64,000 bases of DNA, taken from assembly GCA_963764685.1 (NCBI GenBank), contig CAVXTT010000019.1, positions 124,001 to 188,000 on the forward strand, read 5' to 3'. The notes under the pieces are model-generated. The model did no database searches. It saw only the letters and a program-made list of their open reading frames with translations, and was not told where the DNA came from. The first letter of the stretch is position 1, and each line of letters begins with the position of its first letter. Positions 37,601-46,212 of the stretch are shown one piece after another. The translations under genes and the position numbers were made by a program. The DNA is from CAVXTT01 sp963764685 (lineage in GTDB: Bacteria > Bacteroidota > Ignavibacteria > Ignavibacteriales > Ignavibacteriaceae).

Positions 37601-39877
37601 GCTATTATGATTCTTGATACAATTATGATGGTATCGCTGCCGCCTTCTATAGATACTCTTGCTTTCTCCCTGCCAATACTTCATAAACCGGGCAAACATT
37701 CAATAAGTATTCTTCTGGATTCAGAGAATAATATTGATGAAATATATGAAAATGATAATTCTAATTTTTTAACATTCGTCGTGAATAGCTCTTCAATCAG
37801 AACAATGACAGATTATAATTATGAAAATGGCACTGCTGATAGTATAATATTATTAAGTTCGTTCTCTTCTGAAAATGATTCAGTTATGGAGATTGATATC
37901 AGCAGCTATGAAAATTATTCGGATGTACAGAGATATTTAATTCCATTAGATACTTTTTCAACAGCTCTTGATTTGAAAGGTCTTTCCGGAGCAGGCAGAA
38001 GATGGATCAGAGGTAAGATTAAGGGGCAGGATAACTTTAGTTTTATGAAAAGTATTTTTATCGGAGAGGATTACAATTATTTGGCGAATGATTCAACGTG
38101 CTTTAACAAAATGGAATTGGTAAATCTTACTGTAAACCAAAACAAAATTGTGCTTGATACATCCGGTATTACATTCATTATAATATCTGCAGGACTTCAC
38201 GATGGGAAAACTGCTGTTATCAGCAGGAACGGAGAAAACTATGTGCCTATGGGAAATGTCATCGGGCATCATGTCTGTGTCTTCGATGCAAACACCTATG
38301 AGTTTATCAAGTATAAAAAATTTGATGTTTTCGGCGGTGGATCAGAGGTATCCTCTGATTACTATAAATTTCTTGATACACTCAATTCTTCCTTTCTTGT
38401 TATGATTACAATTTCCGATGAGGGAAGGATTATAACAGATTCTCTGATTCAAAAAATTAAAGAGTTTGGTAGTCAGTATATCGATAGCCTGGAATTCAGA
38501 AGTTCCTGGGCTTTCATCGGAAGGAAGGGTATGACGATAGGCTCGGTGCCAGAGATGTTTCATTCTGCATATTCAGGCAGAGTTCAACTGGATACCTGCA
38601 TAAGTTTACTGAATAAAACTGGCTTCTTTATGACTCCTCTGATTGGTCCCTCACATAAATGGCAAAATTTAACAATCAATAAAACAATCCATGAAGGAAC
38701 GGGCATTAAAATCAGAATCATTGGTATAAAAGATAGTTTAGAATGTGATACTTTGGATTTCCTTAACACAGATTCAACACTGATTGATATTAGCAGCATA
38801 AATTATAAATATATTAAGTTAAATGGTTTGGTAAATACAGATGGAATTCATATTCCGGACCTTTCACTTATTGGAGTAAAATACTCAGCTCCACCAGAGT
38901 TAGGGATAGGTCTCAGAGGACTCAAAATATCTGATACTATAGAAGCAGGAGAAATAAATAGTCTAAGCTTTTATGTGACAAATGCAGGCGATATTCCCGC
39001 AGACACAGTGATTATCTGGGTACAAGCGACTTCAGAGAATTATCAGGACACTATCTATCCATTCCTTATTGATAGGCTGAATGCTAAAGAATCAAAACTT
39101 ATATCATATTCATATACAACGCCTGCTTCCGGCGGCTTAATGAGATTCGTTATTAGTATTGATCCTGAGAATCATGTTTTCGAGAAGTATGAAGATAATA
39201 ACTACTTGTATGTCCCTTTTTATGTTTCAAAGGATACAGCTCCTCCCTCAGTTAAATTGTTTTTTGATAAGCGCGAATTTATCAGTGGGGATTATGTATC
39301 ATCTACCCCTGAAATAAAAATAGAGCTATATGACTCTTCCCCCCTTTATGTTTCCGATCCTTCATCATTCATTATTTATCTTGATAACCGGCAACTGGAT
39401 TATTCTAATCCTTCTGATACCCTCAACTGCGAGTATGACTCTGATCCGAAGGTCCGGGTAATTTATAAAGCGCTTTTATCTTCAGGTGAACATAAATTAA
39501 AAATCCTGGCTAAGGATGCTTCCGGTAACTATACTGACTCTGACCATACCGAATTTCTTTTCTACGTTGATGCAGATCTGAAACTTCTTAATGTTTACAA
39601 CTACCCGAACCCATTTTCCACAGAAACTAACTTTACCTTCACTCTCTCTCAAATACCTGATGACCTCCACATAAACATCTTTACTGCTGCCGGACGGCTG
39701 ATTAAAAAGATATCCCCTGCTCTGTCAAACCTCAGCTATGGCTTCAACTCCATCCCCTGGGACGGCACTGATGAGGACGGCAATGCCGTTAGCAACGGTG
39801 TTTATCTTTATAAAATAACCTGCATTAAAGACGGCAGAACGGAGTCGGTCGTTCAGAAGATGGCGAAAACCCAATAG
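34622..39877 (+). CDS. Giant C25 (gingipain/PorU-like) cysteine peptidase with T9SS-type C-terminus
   Basis: A 1751-residue exported protein. It has a signal peptide (about 1-18), then an N-terminal beta region with YRISYEDLENLNVNSAGI and IYIHGESNGLFEPGEYIEFCG-like sequence, as in PorU-type C25 proteins. The peptidase domain at about 585-930 has the catalytic pair His812 (SYLGHSG) and Cys843 (ITDFGCSTG), 31 residues apart, close to gingipain spacing. A CARDB-like domain follows at about 940-1055 (LNIKIIYCNSGRFSPHDFEI) and another at about 1425-1540. The last 95 residues (YNYPNPFSTETNF ... WDGTDEDGNAVSNGVYLY) resemble a FlgD-like/type A sorting domain. PorU removes sorting domains and joins cargo to anionic LPS; whether this is the sortase or a secreted C25 peptidase is open. 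It is last gene of the glycosyltransferase operon. Confidence 0.88.
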   Translation: MKNALFFALCIFACNISGQYRLLAYSEEGKSIRLRISLESGYMSKTYFDESRPGEYAFPSKEIMIGIPFNSVVVSFSAKILKEKSLNIPPRFNPEIIRLNDSVSFYSAPLKLFPANNGLLENKGYLEIDNIKTIHLKLNQYDFNDTTKMIKEIEEVEVKLILNEDVPNPLEALINIPIYKTEDILINRIYAYRFTDGTQHHFPDSTGDWIVYNKEYIKIKTAAYDLYRISYEDLENLNVNSAGINPLTINLYMNGNKVPIYIHGESNGLFEPGEYIEFCGSRNLGEAYHEISNYNEGYNEFTGIYSDTSVLWLTWGDTEPLRVNITNGIMGGSFDTLRYFSSTLHIEKNNWFDFSVDDIIRRELPYRVENKTWGWTTLGVGLKLFDFNIEDVYPGKPVTLYAKYQSYASSIIEHSHRTGIGLNDDTTAYDLDFLANYQQKVNKIILSSDSLLNGNNIFKFFSYPTASPINSIFFDWYEVIYPKYLKMRLDSICFRFNFLSSAFVKSILISDSAPRDYSIWRSGKSTEKYLNYFNSDGYLCLSDTISNIDNFFIKSSENIKTPLLDSVKFFVNLRDTTEQSDYLLITSDNFLEKAVQYSAFISQTYDIKADVINVNDIYDEFAYGNFNPEAIKAFLEYAGRFWRKPAPKYVFIVGDCTYDYHSNKHNFQGAPVMNNFVPSFGAPVSDNWFVINDTTGAMIQTMNIGRLPVNTIREFENYFDKHRKYLNKNFDNWNKKYLLFSGGPTDNPQQLEQLKGVHDSILTKLISPSPTGGMYKHFYKTITPVTSFGPYPNEEVQNAIDSSAILISYLGHSGTQTWDNGIVDPGQLHTPLQVFPLITDFGCSTGKFAEPDIVSFSELFTADENGEAIAYIGNSSLGFISTSTIYPFLFFKKLLVDSVRCISEAHSLAKLEMMQSYGSSGVFKLFALTNTLFGDPIISLPVPQKPNLSFASVLLSDYYPSENEDSLNIKIIYCNSGRFSPHDFEIRISDEMNAIMILDTIMMVSLPPSIDTLAFSLPILHKPGKHSISILLDSENNIDEIYENDNSNFLTFVVNSSSIRTMTDYNYENGTADSIILLSSFSSENDSVMEIDISSYENYSDVQRYLIPLDTFSTALDLKGLSGAGRRWIRGKIKGQDNFSFMKSIFIGEDYNYLANDSTCFNKMELVNLTVNQNKIVLDTSGITFIIISAGLHDGKTAVISRNGENYVPMGNVIGHHVCVFDANTYEFIKYKKFDVFGGGSEVSSDYYKFLDTLNSSFLVMITISDEGRIITDSLIQKIKEFGSQYIDSLEFRSSWAFIGRKGMTIGSVPEMFHSAYSGRVQLDTCISLLNKTGFFMTPLIGPSHKWQNLTINKTIHEGTGIKIRIIGIKDSLECDTLDFLNTDSTLIDISSINYKYIKLNGLVNTDGIHIPDLSLIGVKYSAPPELGIGLRGLKISDTIEAGEINSLSFYVTNAGDIPADTVIIWVQATSENYQDTIYPFLIDRLNAKESKLISYSYTTPASGGLMRFVISIDPENHVFEKYEDNNYLYVPFYVSKDTAPPSVKLFFDKREFISGDYVSSTPEIKIELYDSSPLYVSDPSSFIIYLDNRQLDYSNPSDTLNCEYDSDPKVRVIYKALLSSGEHKLKILAKDASGNYTDSDHTEFLFYVDADLKLLNVYNYPNPFSTETNFTFTLSQIPDDLHINIFTAAGRLIKKISPALSNLSYGFNSIPWDGTDEDGNAVSNGVYLYKITCIKDGRTESVVQKMAKTQ

Positions 39878-40015
39878 TACGATGGTTCGATGGTTCGATG
39901 GTACGATAGTGCCGGAACAACTAAGAACAAAGAACCAAGTACTAAGTACTAATTACCATTCATCCATTCATCCATTTATCCCTTCCTGCCGGCAGGCATC
40001 TATCCATCTATCCGT
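39877..40015 (+). repeat. GTWCGATG array, AAGAACC array and ATCCATTC array behind the C25 gene
   Basis: The TAG stop (39875-39877) runs straight into GTACGATGGTTCGATGG (four units to 39910). A heptamer stretch of AAGAACC/AAGTACT words follows (39918-39952), then ATTCATCC units (39956-40015) interrupted by CCTGCCGGCAGG. There is no gene in this spacer. Confidence 0.88.
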
Positions 40016-40083
40016 TAATCCTGCGGGGAGCGGTTAAATGTTTTTTGTTTGGTTTTTACCTATGTTTGCAGCAGGAGGACAAA

Positions 40084-41238
40084 ATGAAAAGTGTTCTGCT
40101 TTCGTTTCTGCTTTTGTTTAATAATCCTTTACACCGGGGAACCGTTTACCCTGGATTACCATTCTTAAAATTTATTTTTATCATACTTCTTGCCTTTGTT
40201 ACTGTGCCTGCTCAGAATAACCAGTGGGAGTGGGTGCACCCTACTCCGCAGGGGAATGAGCTGCGCTGGGTTCAGGTATGGAATGACTCGCAATGGTATG
40301 CAGTTGGTGTAAATGGTACTTTAATGAAAACAAATGATGCGGGAGAGAATTGGGATATATATAATAAATCCGGTGTTAATTATTTCTCAGCTCATTTCTT
40401 TAATTACAATACCGGGATTATGGCTGGATACGGCGGAGTTTATCGTACTACAGACGGCGGTCTCACTGTTTCGAAGGTTGCAGGTGTATCTAATTATACC
40501 ACCTGGAACCAGGTGTATTTTGTGAATGATACGCTTGGATATATTACCGGGACTATGATAGGCTCACCCTGGAGCACTGGATATTTGATCAGGACTACTG
40601 ATGCCGGAACAACCTGGTCTGACATTACTCCACTATTATTTTACGGCCTGAATGGAGTGTATGCAAATGAAAATGATATTATAATTATCGGCGCAACAGA
40701 TCCTATTCATCACGGTGCCATTATAAAATCTACTAACTATGGGCTCAACTGGTCAATAATGGTTCCAGGCGGCAATACCGGATTGAATGCAATAAATTTT
40801 GTAAATCCTTCCTACGGATGGGTAGCCGGCGGCAAAGTAATGTTCACCACGGATGGCGGCACCAGCTGGACTAATGTAAGCGCAGGCCTCCCGGCAGGTA
40901 CAAACTACTTTGATATTGATATTCAGGACTCTGCGGTTTACCTGACCGGAAGCCCTTACTATATTTATAAAACTACTAACAATGGCGCAGCCTGGAATAC
41001 GGTGGATTTTTGGGGGCAAGGCGGCGCTCCGCTCTATACATTTATTTTTTACGGCACTTCTATATATGGCAACAGACTCGTAACCGTCGGCGGGAGAGGT
41101 CTGATAAACTCTGTTCTTGACTCATCTGTAGTAACATTTACACATTATACAAAAATCGGAGAATCATGCGGGATTTATTTTTACAGACTTCAGTCAGGAT
41201 CTTTTGTTGATACGAAGAAGATGGTTCTGCTGAAATAG
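40084..41238 (+). CDS. Secreted YCF48/BNR-type propeller protein with truncated sorting domain
   Basis: I chose the ATG at 40084 because AGGAGG lies at 40073-40078; a longer frame from 40045 lacks such a site. The 384-residue product has two hydrophobic segments near its start, MKSVLLSFLLLF and FLKFIFIILLAF followed by VTVPAQ. It may be a signal peptide with an inserted or duplicated leader. The body has YCF48-like repeats: GVNGTLMKTNDAGENW, GVYRTTDGGLTV, YLIRTTDAGTTW, AIIKSTNYGLNW, VMFTTDGGTSW and YIYKTTNNGAAW. Only the last part of the sorting domain remains (SCGIYFYRLQSGSFVDTKKM); the NYPNPFNP block is missing. Export by T9SS is therefore doubtful. Confidence 0.8.
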   Translation: MKSVLLSFLLLFNNPLHRGTVYPGLPFLKFIFIILLAFVTVPAQNNQWEWVHPTPQGNELRWVQVWNDSQWYAVGVNGTLMKTNDAGENWDIYNKSGVNYFSAHFFNYNTGIMAGYGGVYRTTDGGLTVSKVAGVSNYTTWNQVYFVNDTLGYITGTMIGSPWSTGYLIRTTDAGTTWSDITPLLFYGLNGVYANENDIIIIGATDPIHHGAIIKSTNYGLNWSIMVPGGNTGLNAINFVNPSYGWVAGGKVMFTTDGGTSWTNVSAGLPAGTNYFDIDIQDSAVYLTGSPYYIYKTTNNGAAWNTVDFWGQGGAPLYTFIFYGTSIYGNRLVTVGGRGLINSVLDSSVVTFTHYTKIGESCGIYFYRLQSGSFVDTKKMVLLK

Positions 41239-41442
41239 TTGATTAGTGGTTAGTTGATTGGTTGATTAGTTGATTGGTTGTGATTGGTTGATTAGTTGAT
41301 TAGTTGATTAGTGGTTTAGTCACCTGCTCCCTGCAGGGATTAGTGGTTTGAACAACTAATAACTAAGAACTAAGAACCAGGAACTATATCTTCCTACATT
41401 CATCCATTCATCCATCCATCCATCCATCCACTATTTTATTGT
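41238..41442 (+). repeat. GTTGATTR array, AAGAACC array and ATCCATTC array
   Basis: The stop TAG is part of the first GTTGATTA unit. About nine units run to 41318, some with inserted bases. CCCTGCAGGG (41331-41340) interrupts. AACTAAGAACTAAGAACC heptamers run to 41385, and ATTCATCC/ATCC units follow at 41397-41442. The order of the three words is the same as in other composites in the window. Confidence 0.88.
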
Positions 41443-41524
41443 GCTCTCCCCTGTCTCCTCAATCACCTTTCTATTTATTCAATTATAATTACTTTGAGCT
41501 TGTTTTTAATACACAGGAGACTTT

Positions 41525-42460
41525 ATGAAAAAGTTCTGTCTTGTTCTCTGCTCTGTCCTGCTGCTGATTCTGAGCTTTAATTCCTTTGCCGGGGGACTTA
41601 GCCCGGTTAGGCTTAACAAGGTGCAGTTTGTTTCTTCCCAAACGGGATGGATTGCCGGCGACCAGGGTACTATTCTTAAAACAACTGACGGGGGAGTGAC
41701 ATGGAGTGCACAGACCTCGGGCACTGCTCAATCCTTAACCTCCCTCTGCTTTACCGATGAAAAGAACGGCACTGCCGTGGGGGACTCCGGGATAGTGATA
41801 AGGACAACCGACGGGGGGAGTTCCTGGTTAACGCAGTTTACCGCGCAGCCCTTAAGTTCAGTGACTTTTATCGATGCGGATAACGGTGTGGCAGGGGGAG
41901 AAAGTTCCTCCGGCTTCTCCGGCGTATTGTACCGTACCAGCAACGGCGGCAAAAGCTGGCAGAAGACAAATTATGATGCGGGCGTTATCCAGTGCCTCCG
42001 TTACCGTGATGCAAAAAATATTATCGCTATTGAACTCTCCCGCTCCAGCGAGTTCTGCCGGAGCACCGACGGGGGTAAAAGCTGGAAGGTTCTGAGCACG
42101 CTTCCAAGATCTATGATCGACTGCTTCTTTACGGATGCAAATACGGGCACAGCAGTAGGTTATGCAGGGTGGATGCTGCGTACAACCGACGGGGGGAAAA
42201 GCTGGAAGGAGCTGCCGAAACAGACGTTAGTAACCCTGTTTTCCGTACACTTTGCCGATGCCGCTAACGGCGCTGCTGTGGGGGAGTCGGGCACTATACT
42301 CCTCACTACCGACGGCGGGATGACCTGGATGGAACAGTCAGGCAATACAAATGCAGAACTGTCCTGCATCTGCTTTACCGATAAGAATACCGCCATCGCC
42401 GTCGGGGATTCGGGAGTTATTTTAAGAACAACAGACGGGGGAAAGACGTGGGGGCGGTAG
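41525..42460 (+). CDS. Secreted YCF48/HCF136-like repeat protein without sorting domain
   Basis: A 311-residue exported protein with a signal peptide (about 1-23, FNSFAGG). It is followed by seven clear repeats of about 40 residues ending in a TTDGGxxW motif. Repeats include GDQGTILKTTDGGVTW, GDSGIVIRTTDGGSSW, GYAGWMLRTTDGGKSW, GESGTILLTTDGGMTW and GDSGVILRTTDGGKTW. These make a seven-bladed propeller, as in the photosystem II assembly factor family from which the name comes; a role in photosynthesis is not implied. The last repeat ends the protein (TWGR), so there is no T9SS sorting domain, unlike its neighbours. It is more G+C-rich than adjacent genes. The ATG follows CAGGAGAC. Confidence 0.85.
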   Translation: MKKFCLVLCSVLLLILSFNSFAGGLSPVRLNKVQFVSSQTGWIAGDQGTILKTTDGGVTWSAQTSGTAQSLTSLCFTDEKNGTAVGDSGIVIRTTDGGSSWLTQFTAQPLSSVTFIDADNGVAGGESSSGFSGVLYRTSNGGKSWQKTNYDAGVIQCLRYRDAKNIIAIELSRSSEFCRSTDGGKSWKVLSTLPRSMIDCFFTDANTGTAVGYAGWMLRTTDGGKSWKELPKQTLVTLFSVHFADAANGAAVGESGTILLTTDGGMTWMEQSGNTNAELSCICFTDKNTAIAVGDSGVILRTTDGGKTWGR

Positions 42461-42585
42461 TTGATTAGTTGATTGGTTGATTGGTTGATTAGTTGATTAG
42501 TTGATTAGTGAATTAGGAAATTAGATGAATGTCTTAAAAGATCAGTCATTGCGAGGGAGTCTTCGACTGAAGCAATCTCCCCTGA
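42460..42585 (+). repeat. GTTGATTR array and GTCATTGCGAG hairpin repeat
   Basis: Six units of GTTGATTR start at the TAG stop (42458-42460) and run to 42509. At 42541-42580 lies GTCATTGCGAGGGAGTCTTCGACTGAAGCAATCTC in outline, a dispersed hairpin also found in the 44.5-45 kb composite. Confidence 0.85.
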
Positions 42586-42603
42586 ACAGATAAGAACCAG
42601 GAA

Positions 42604-43878
42604 CTAACTTCCATCTATCCCTTCCCGCGGGGGGTTATCTTTTATTTCTTTGAAGCTGAAGTAGAGCCAGAGGTCATAAATTATCTTGAGTCCTCCTGCG
42701 AAAAAGAAGGGGAAATTTATTAGCAGGGGACTTGCAAGGAACATTACCGCGAAAGACGGCGAGATTGAGGCGCCCACTGAACGTGCAATTGTTGTTATGC
42801 CCGAAGCTGCAGATCTTTCATCGTTTGCAACTGCCATCATAGTGTATGCCTGGCGTGTCGGTACATCCATCTGTGAGATACTGAATCTGAGCAGCAGCAT
42901 TGCTGCCGCTGAGGGAAGATCCGGCATCAGGGGTATTAAAAACAATAAAACATTCGAAGGGAGATGGGTAAATACCATTGTCTTGATTAAACCGAACCTG
43001 GCGGCGATCCTTGCTGCATAGAGGGAGGAGATGCCGGCAATAAGGTTTACACCGAAAAATATACTCCCTATTACCCCGGTACTGACATTAAATTTTAAAT
43101 AAAACCAGTATGCAATAATGCTCTGAACAATAAACCCCCCGGCGAAAGCATCCAGCGCAAACAATGAACTTAACTTCAGTACAATTTTTTGGGAGCTGTG
43201 AAGTCCCAGCTTATTTACCGGTGCGGGTGCTGCAGGATTCTTTTTTGTCTCGATTGCCGCGGTTAAGAAATAAAAAAGACACATAAGCAGGAGTCCCATA
43301 ACTCCGTAAAGGGCAAGGATTACCTTGTAGGAACCTGTAACCGATAGTCCTGCTTCCTGGAGAAACTGGGCAAGCCAGCCTGCACTAAGCGCTCCGAAAG
43401 CTGTTGAAAACGACCCTGCCAGGTTATACCAGGCAAATATTGCCGGCAGGTTCCCGGTACCGGTTATTTCTGCCAATGCCGATTGTTCAATAGATAAGAA
43501 TGGTCCTATTTCTTTTCCGCTGGGACTTATAACTCCAATGGTGGCTGTAATTACCAGGAACAGGTAATTGTTGGTGAGTACAAATATAATTCCCCCCGCA
43601 GCCATCAGGAATGCACCCGTAATGAGCATCTTTTTCCTGCTGTAGTAATCTGCGTGCGTGGTTATCCAGAGAGATATAACTGCATCACCAATTAATGTAA
43701 GTGTTATCAGCAGTCCTATCTCATATCCTTTTAATCCTATCTCAGACAGGTAAAGAACCAGGATGACTGATAAGAATCCGTATGCAAATAATCTTATCGT
43801 CCGGGCAGTGAATAATATGAAAACATTTTTCCTTATTCGGGATCTTACCTGGTTATCAGTTTTGAACTCGGCACTCAT
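42604..43878 (-). CDS. Major facilitator superfamily transporter
   Basis: A 424-residue inner-membrane transporter with about twelve helices in two six-helix halves joined by a basic cytoplasmic loop (about 205-220, ETKKNPAAPAPVNK). The loop between helices two and three has the MFS-like DYYSRKKMLI segment (about 78-87), in which the usual G-x-x-x-D-R-x-G-R-R pattern is degenerate. The second half has IAARFGLIKTMV at the equivalent position. No substrate can be assigned. In gene sense its TAG stop runs directly into TTCCTGGTTCTTA, a heptamer word, and its 5' side faces a GTTGATTR array. It is a single gene. Confidence 0.87.
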   Translation of the reverse strand: MSAEFKTDNQVRSRIRKNVFILFTARTIRLFAYGFLSVILVLYLSEIGLKGYEIGLLITLTLIGDAVISLWITTHADYYSRKKMLITGAFLMAAGGIIFVLTNNYLFLVITATIGVISPSGKEIGPFLSIEQSALAEITGTGNLPAIFAWYNLAGSFSTAFGALSAGWLAQFLQEAGLSVTGSYKVILALYGVMGLLLMCLFYFLTAAIETKKNPAAPAPVNKLGLHSSQKIVLKLSSLFALDAFAGGFIVQSIIAYWFYLKFNVSTGVIGSIFFGVNLIAGISSLYAARIAARFGLIKTMVFTHLPSNVLLFLIPLMPDLPSAAAMLLLRFSISQMDVPTRQAYTMMAVANDERSAASGITTIARSVGASISPSFAVMFLASPLLINFPFFFAGGLKIIYDLWLYFSFKEIKDNPPREGIDGS

Positions 43879-43886
43879 TTAGTTTT

Positions 43887-43927
43887 GGTTGATTAGTTGA
43901 TTGGTTGATTGGTTGATTGGTTGATTA
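43887..43927 (+). repeat. GTTGATTR array next to the MFS gene start
   Basis: Five units (GTTGATTA, GTTGATTG, GTTGATTG, GTTGATTG, GTTGATTA) lying just upstream of the divergently read MFS start codon. This is one of the copies that is not behind a stop codon. Confidence 0.88.
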
Positions 43928-44163
43928 AGGTAAATAATAATTTTACTTTATTCACAAAAACCAAGAACTAAGAACCAAAGAACAAAAGGCATTAACCACA
44001 TTAGGCACATAGAAATAGCTGCAGAGGGCACATAGAAGAAAAAAACTAAGAACCAAGAACCAAGAATTATATCTTCCTACATTCATCCATTCATCCATTC
44101 ATCCATTCATCCATTTGAACCAAGAACTAAGAACCAGGAACTAAAAACTTTAGGGTTTGGTTA

Positions 44164-44457
44164 TTATTTTGAGGGGTAGCGGGCTTTGACTTCATAAATG
44201 GTTAATTTGGGCTGGGCGCCGATATCCTGAAACATTTTTACACCTTTAGGAGGGCTTTCCCTTTTACGCATTGACTCCAGCGTCTCAAAACTTTTCCACA
44301 CTGTTACAATCCGCCATACCATTGCGTTTCTTGAATCCTGGAGTAAGAAAGTTTCAACAATCCCTTCATCAAGGTCTTTCCCGGCATCCTTAAAGGTCTT
44401 TTCCAGTATGGATGCCTTGTCAGCAGGAATTACCGCCTCAAGTGTTGTAACAACCAT
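44164..44457 (-). CDS. Small ABM-like (antibiotic biosynthesis monooxygenase) fold protein
   Basis: I chose the ATG at 44455-44457 (MVVTTLEAVIPADKASILEK); an earlier in-frame start would only add residues translated from the ATCC repeat. The 97-residue product fits the dimeric alpha/beta-barrel (ABM/Dabb) fold. It has a first strand TTLEAVIP, a helix, then IVETFLLQDSRNAMVWRIVTV, WKSFETLESMRK and a final TIYEVKARYPSK strand. Proteins of this size act as small monooxygenases, heme-degrading enzymes or sensors. Catalytic residues cannot be named. It is the only gene inside the inverted-repeat block 43958-45065. Heptamer words follow its stop. Confidence 0.72.
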   Translation of the reverse strand: MVVTTLEAVIPADKASILEKTFKDAGKDLDEGIVETFLLQDSRNAMVWRIVTVWKSFETLESMRKRESPPKGVKMFQDIGAQPKLTIYEVKARYPSK

Positions 44458-44511
44458 GATTGCAGAACATAAATTATTTGTAACTGCGATAAATATACTA
44501 TTATTTATTAA

Positions 44512-44980
44512 ATATGGATGAATGGATGGATGGATGAATGTATGAATAATCAGTGTCATTGCGATGAGTCATCGAAGAAGCAATCTGGCATAACAGGTTC
44601 TTAGATCTTAGTTCTTAGTTCTTGGTTCAAATGGATGGATGGATGGATGGATGTATGAATAATCAGCGTCATTGCGATGAGTCCTCGAAGAAGCAATCTG
44701 GCATAACAGGTTCTTGGATCTTAGTTCTTAGTTCTTGGTTCAAATGGATGAATGTATGAATAATCAGCGTCATTGCGATGAGTCTTCGAAGAAGCAATCT
44801 GGCATAACAAGGGGATGCTTAGATCTTAGGTCTATAGAAAAGGTTCTTAGCTCCTAAGCTCAAGGGATAGATGGATGAATGTATGAATAATCAGTGTCAT
44901 TGCGATGCTTGCCCGCCTCTGGAGGGAGTCATCGAAGAAGCAATCTGGCATAACAGGTTCTTGGATCTTAGTTCTTAGTT
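44512..44980. repeat. Fourfold tandem composite repeat (unit about 110-125 bp)
   Basis: Four copies begin near 44514, 44633, 44745 and 44871. Each has the same order: GGATGGATGAATGTATGAATAA, then GTCATTGCGATGAGTC, then TCGAAGAAGCAATCTGGCAT, then GTTCTTAGATCTTAG heptamers. Copies differ by small insertions and base changes; the fourth has an extra segment CTTGCCCGCCTCTGGAGG. No coding potential is seen. Confidence 0.88.
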
Positions 44981-45127
44981 TTTTTTCTATGTGCCCTCTG
45001 CAGCTATTTCTATGTGCCTAATGTGGTAAATGCCTTTTGTTCTTTGTTTTTGGTTCTTAGTTTTACGAAGTTTGAGGGTACGCTTCGAATAGTCCAGGTT
45101 TTTTTGTAAATCACTAAAGGCGGGCTT

Positions 45128-46212
45128 ATGCGAAAAATAATTTCACTTCTTGCCGCAGTGCTGCTTTGCACTACTCTTCTTTATCCCCAGGCAGCGGTTG
45201 ATATACCGCTAATCTTAAGCGATGGTATAAATAACCCAATGACCTTGTATTTCGGACTGGATCTCACTGCCACAAATGGCATTGATCCCCAGCTCGGAGA
45301 AGGGGATGTATCCGGTTACCCCTTGCCCCCGCAGGGTATATTTGAGGTGAGGTTTGACCTTACTCCTTATGCGGGTACAACTTTACATTCATACAAAGAT
45401 TACCGGAATGCACCTGCATTCCCGTTCACGGGACAGAGGCAGCATAGACTAATCTGGCAGCTGGGGTACCTTGGCTCATTCCTGTCTATCAATTATAATC
45501 TGCCGGATTATGCGATAATGCAGATCCAGGATGAATTGGGAGGTATCGTGGTTAATAGTCCAAACTTAACAGACAGCGGGACATTTATAATTATTCCCCC
45601 TATATACGCTGTCAGAGTTAATATTACTTACACAAATGCCCTGCCGGTTGAGCTTACAAGTTTTACAGGCAAACAGGAAGGTTCAACTGTAAAATTAAAC
45701 TGGACTACAGCAAGCGAGATAAATAATAAAGGGTTTGATGTAGAGCGGAAGACTCAAAACTCAGCCTGGGATAAAGCAGCATTCATTGAAGGATATGGAA
45801 CTACGACTGAAATACACTCATATTCATATACAGATGATCTAAGTAAGACTGCAGTTACTTATCCCCTGTTCTACCGTCTGAAGCAGATAGACTATGACGG
45901 CACAGTATCTTACTCGGAAGAGTTAAAAATTGAAGCAGCGTTTACCCCAACTGATTTTGTTTTAGAGCAGAACTATCCTAATCCTTTTAATCCAACAACA
46001 AAAATCAGATATTCCGTTGCTGAGGAAGGACTGGTTAATCTGAGTGTTTATGATTTGATGGGACAGAAGGCGGCAGAGTTAAAAAATGAGGTTCTTCAGA
46101 GGGGAAATTATGAAACGGTGTTCGATGCTTCTTCACTTTCCTCCGGTGTTTATGTTTATAAATTAAATGCAGAGGGGAAGTGCTCAGCAGGAAGATGATT
46201 CTTTTGAGATAG
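45128..46212 (+). CDS. T9SS cargo protein, frameshift in the last residues of the sorting domain
   Basis: A secreted protein of about 360 residues. It has a signal peptide (about 1-21, LLYPQ), an uncharacterised N-terminal region (AAVDIPLILSDGINNPMTLY) and a beta domain with PVELTSFTGKQEGSTVKLNW (about 175-194). The sorting domain follows: QNYPNPFNPTTKIRYSVAE ... SSLSSGVYVYKLNAEG. The frame then leaves the normal end and stops at 46198. One missing G, judged against the paralogue behind it, would restore VLSRKMILLR up to 46212. The gene is a near relative of 46438-47517, with almost identical DNA over the sorting domain. Whether the lost terminal residues abolish export is open; they are normally required. 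Confidence 0.82.

Larger units (their letters stand above)
43958..45065. repeat. 1.1-kb block bounded by inverted repeats of about 95 bp
   Basis: Arms at 43958-44054 and 44971-45065 are near-perfect reverse complements. Each contains AAGAACAAAAGGCATT, ACCACATTAGGCACATAGAA and TAGCTGCAGAGGGCACAT in that order, then AAGAAC heptamers. The arms enclose a small monooxygenase-like gene and a fourfold tandem composite. It has the outline of a transposable or recombining unit but no transposase. Confidence 0.85.

Noticed and set aside
41525..42460. Photosystem II assembly factor
   Set aside because: The YCF48 repeat is a general propeller motif; nothing else in the window concerns photosynthesis.
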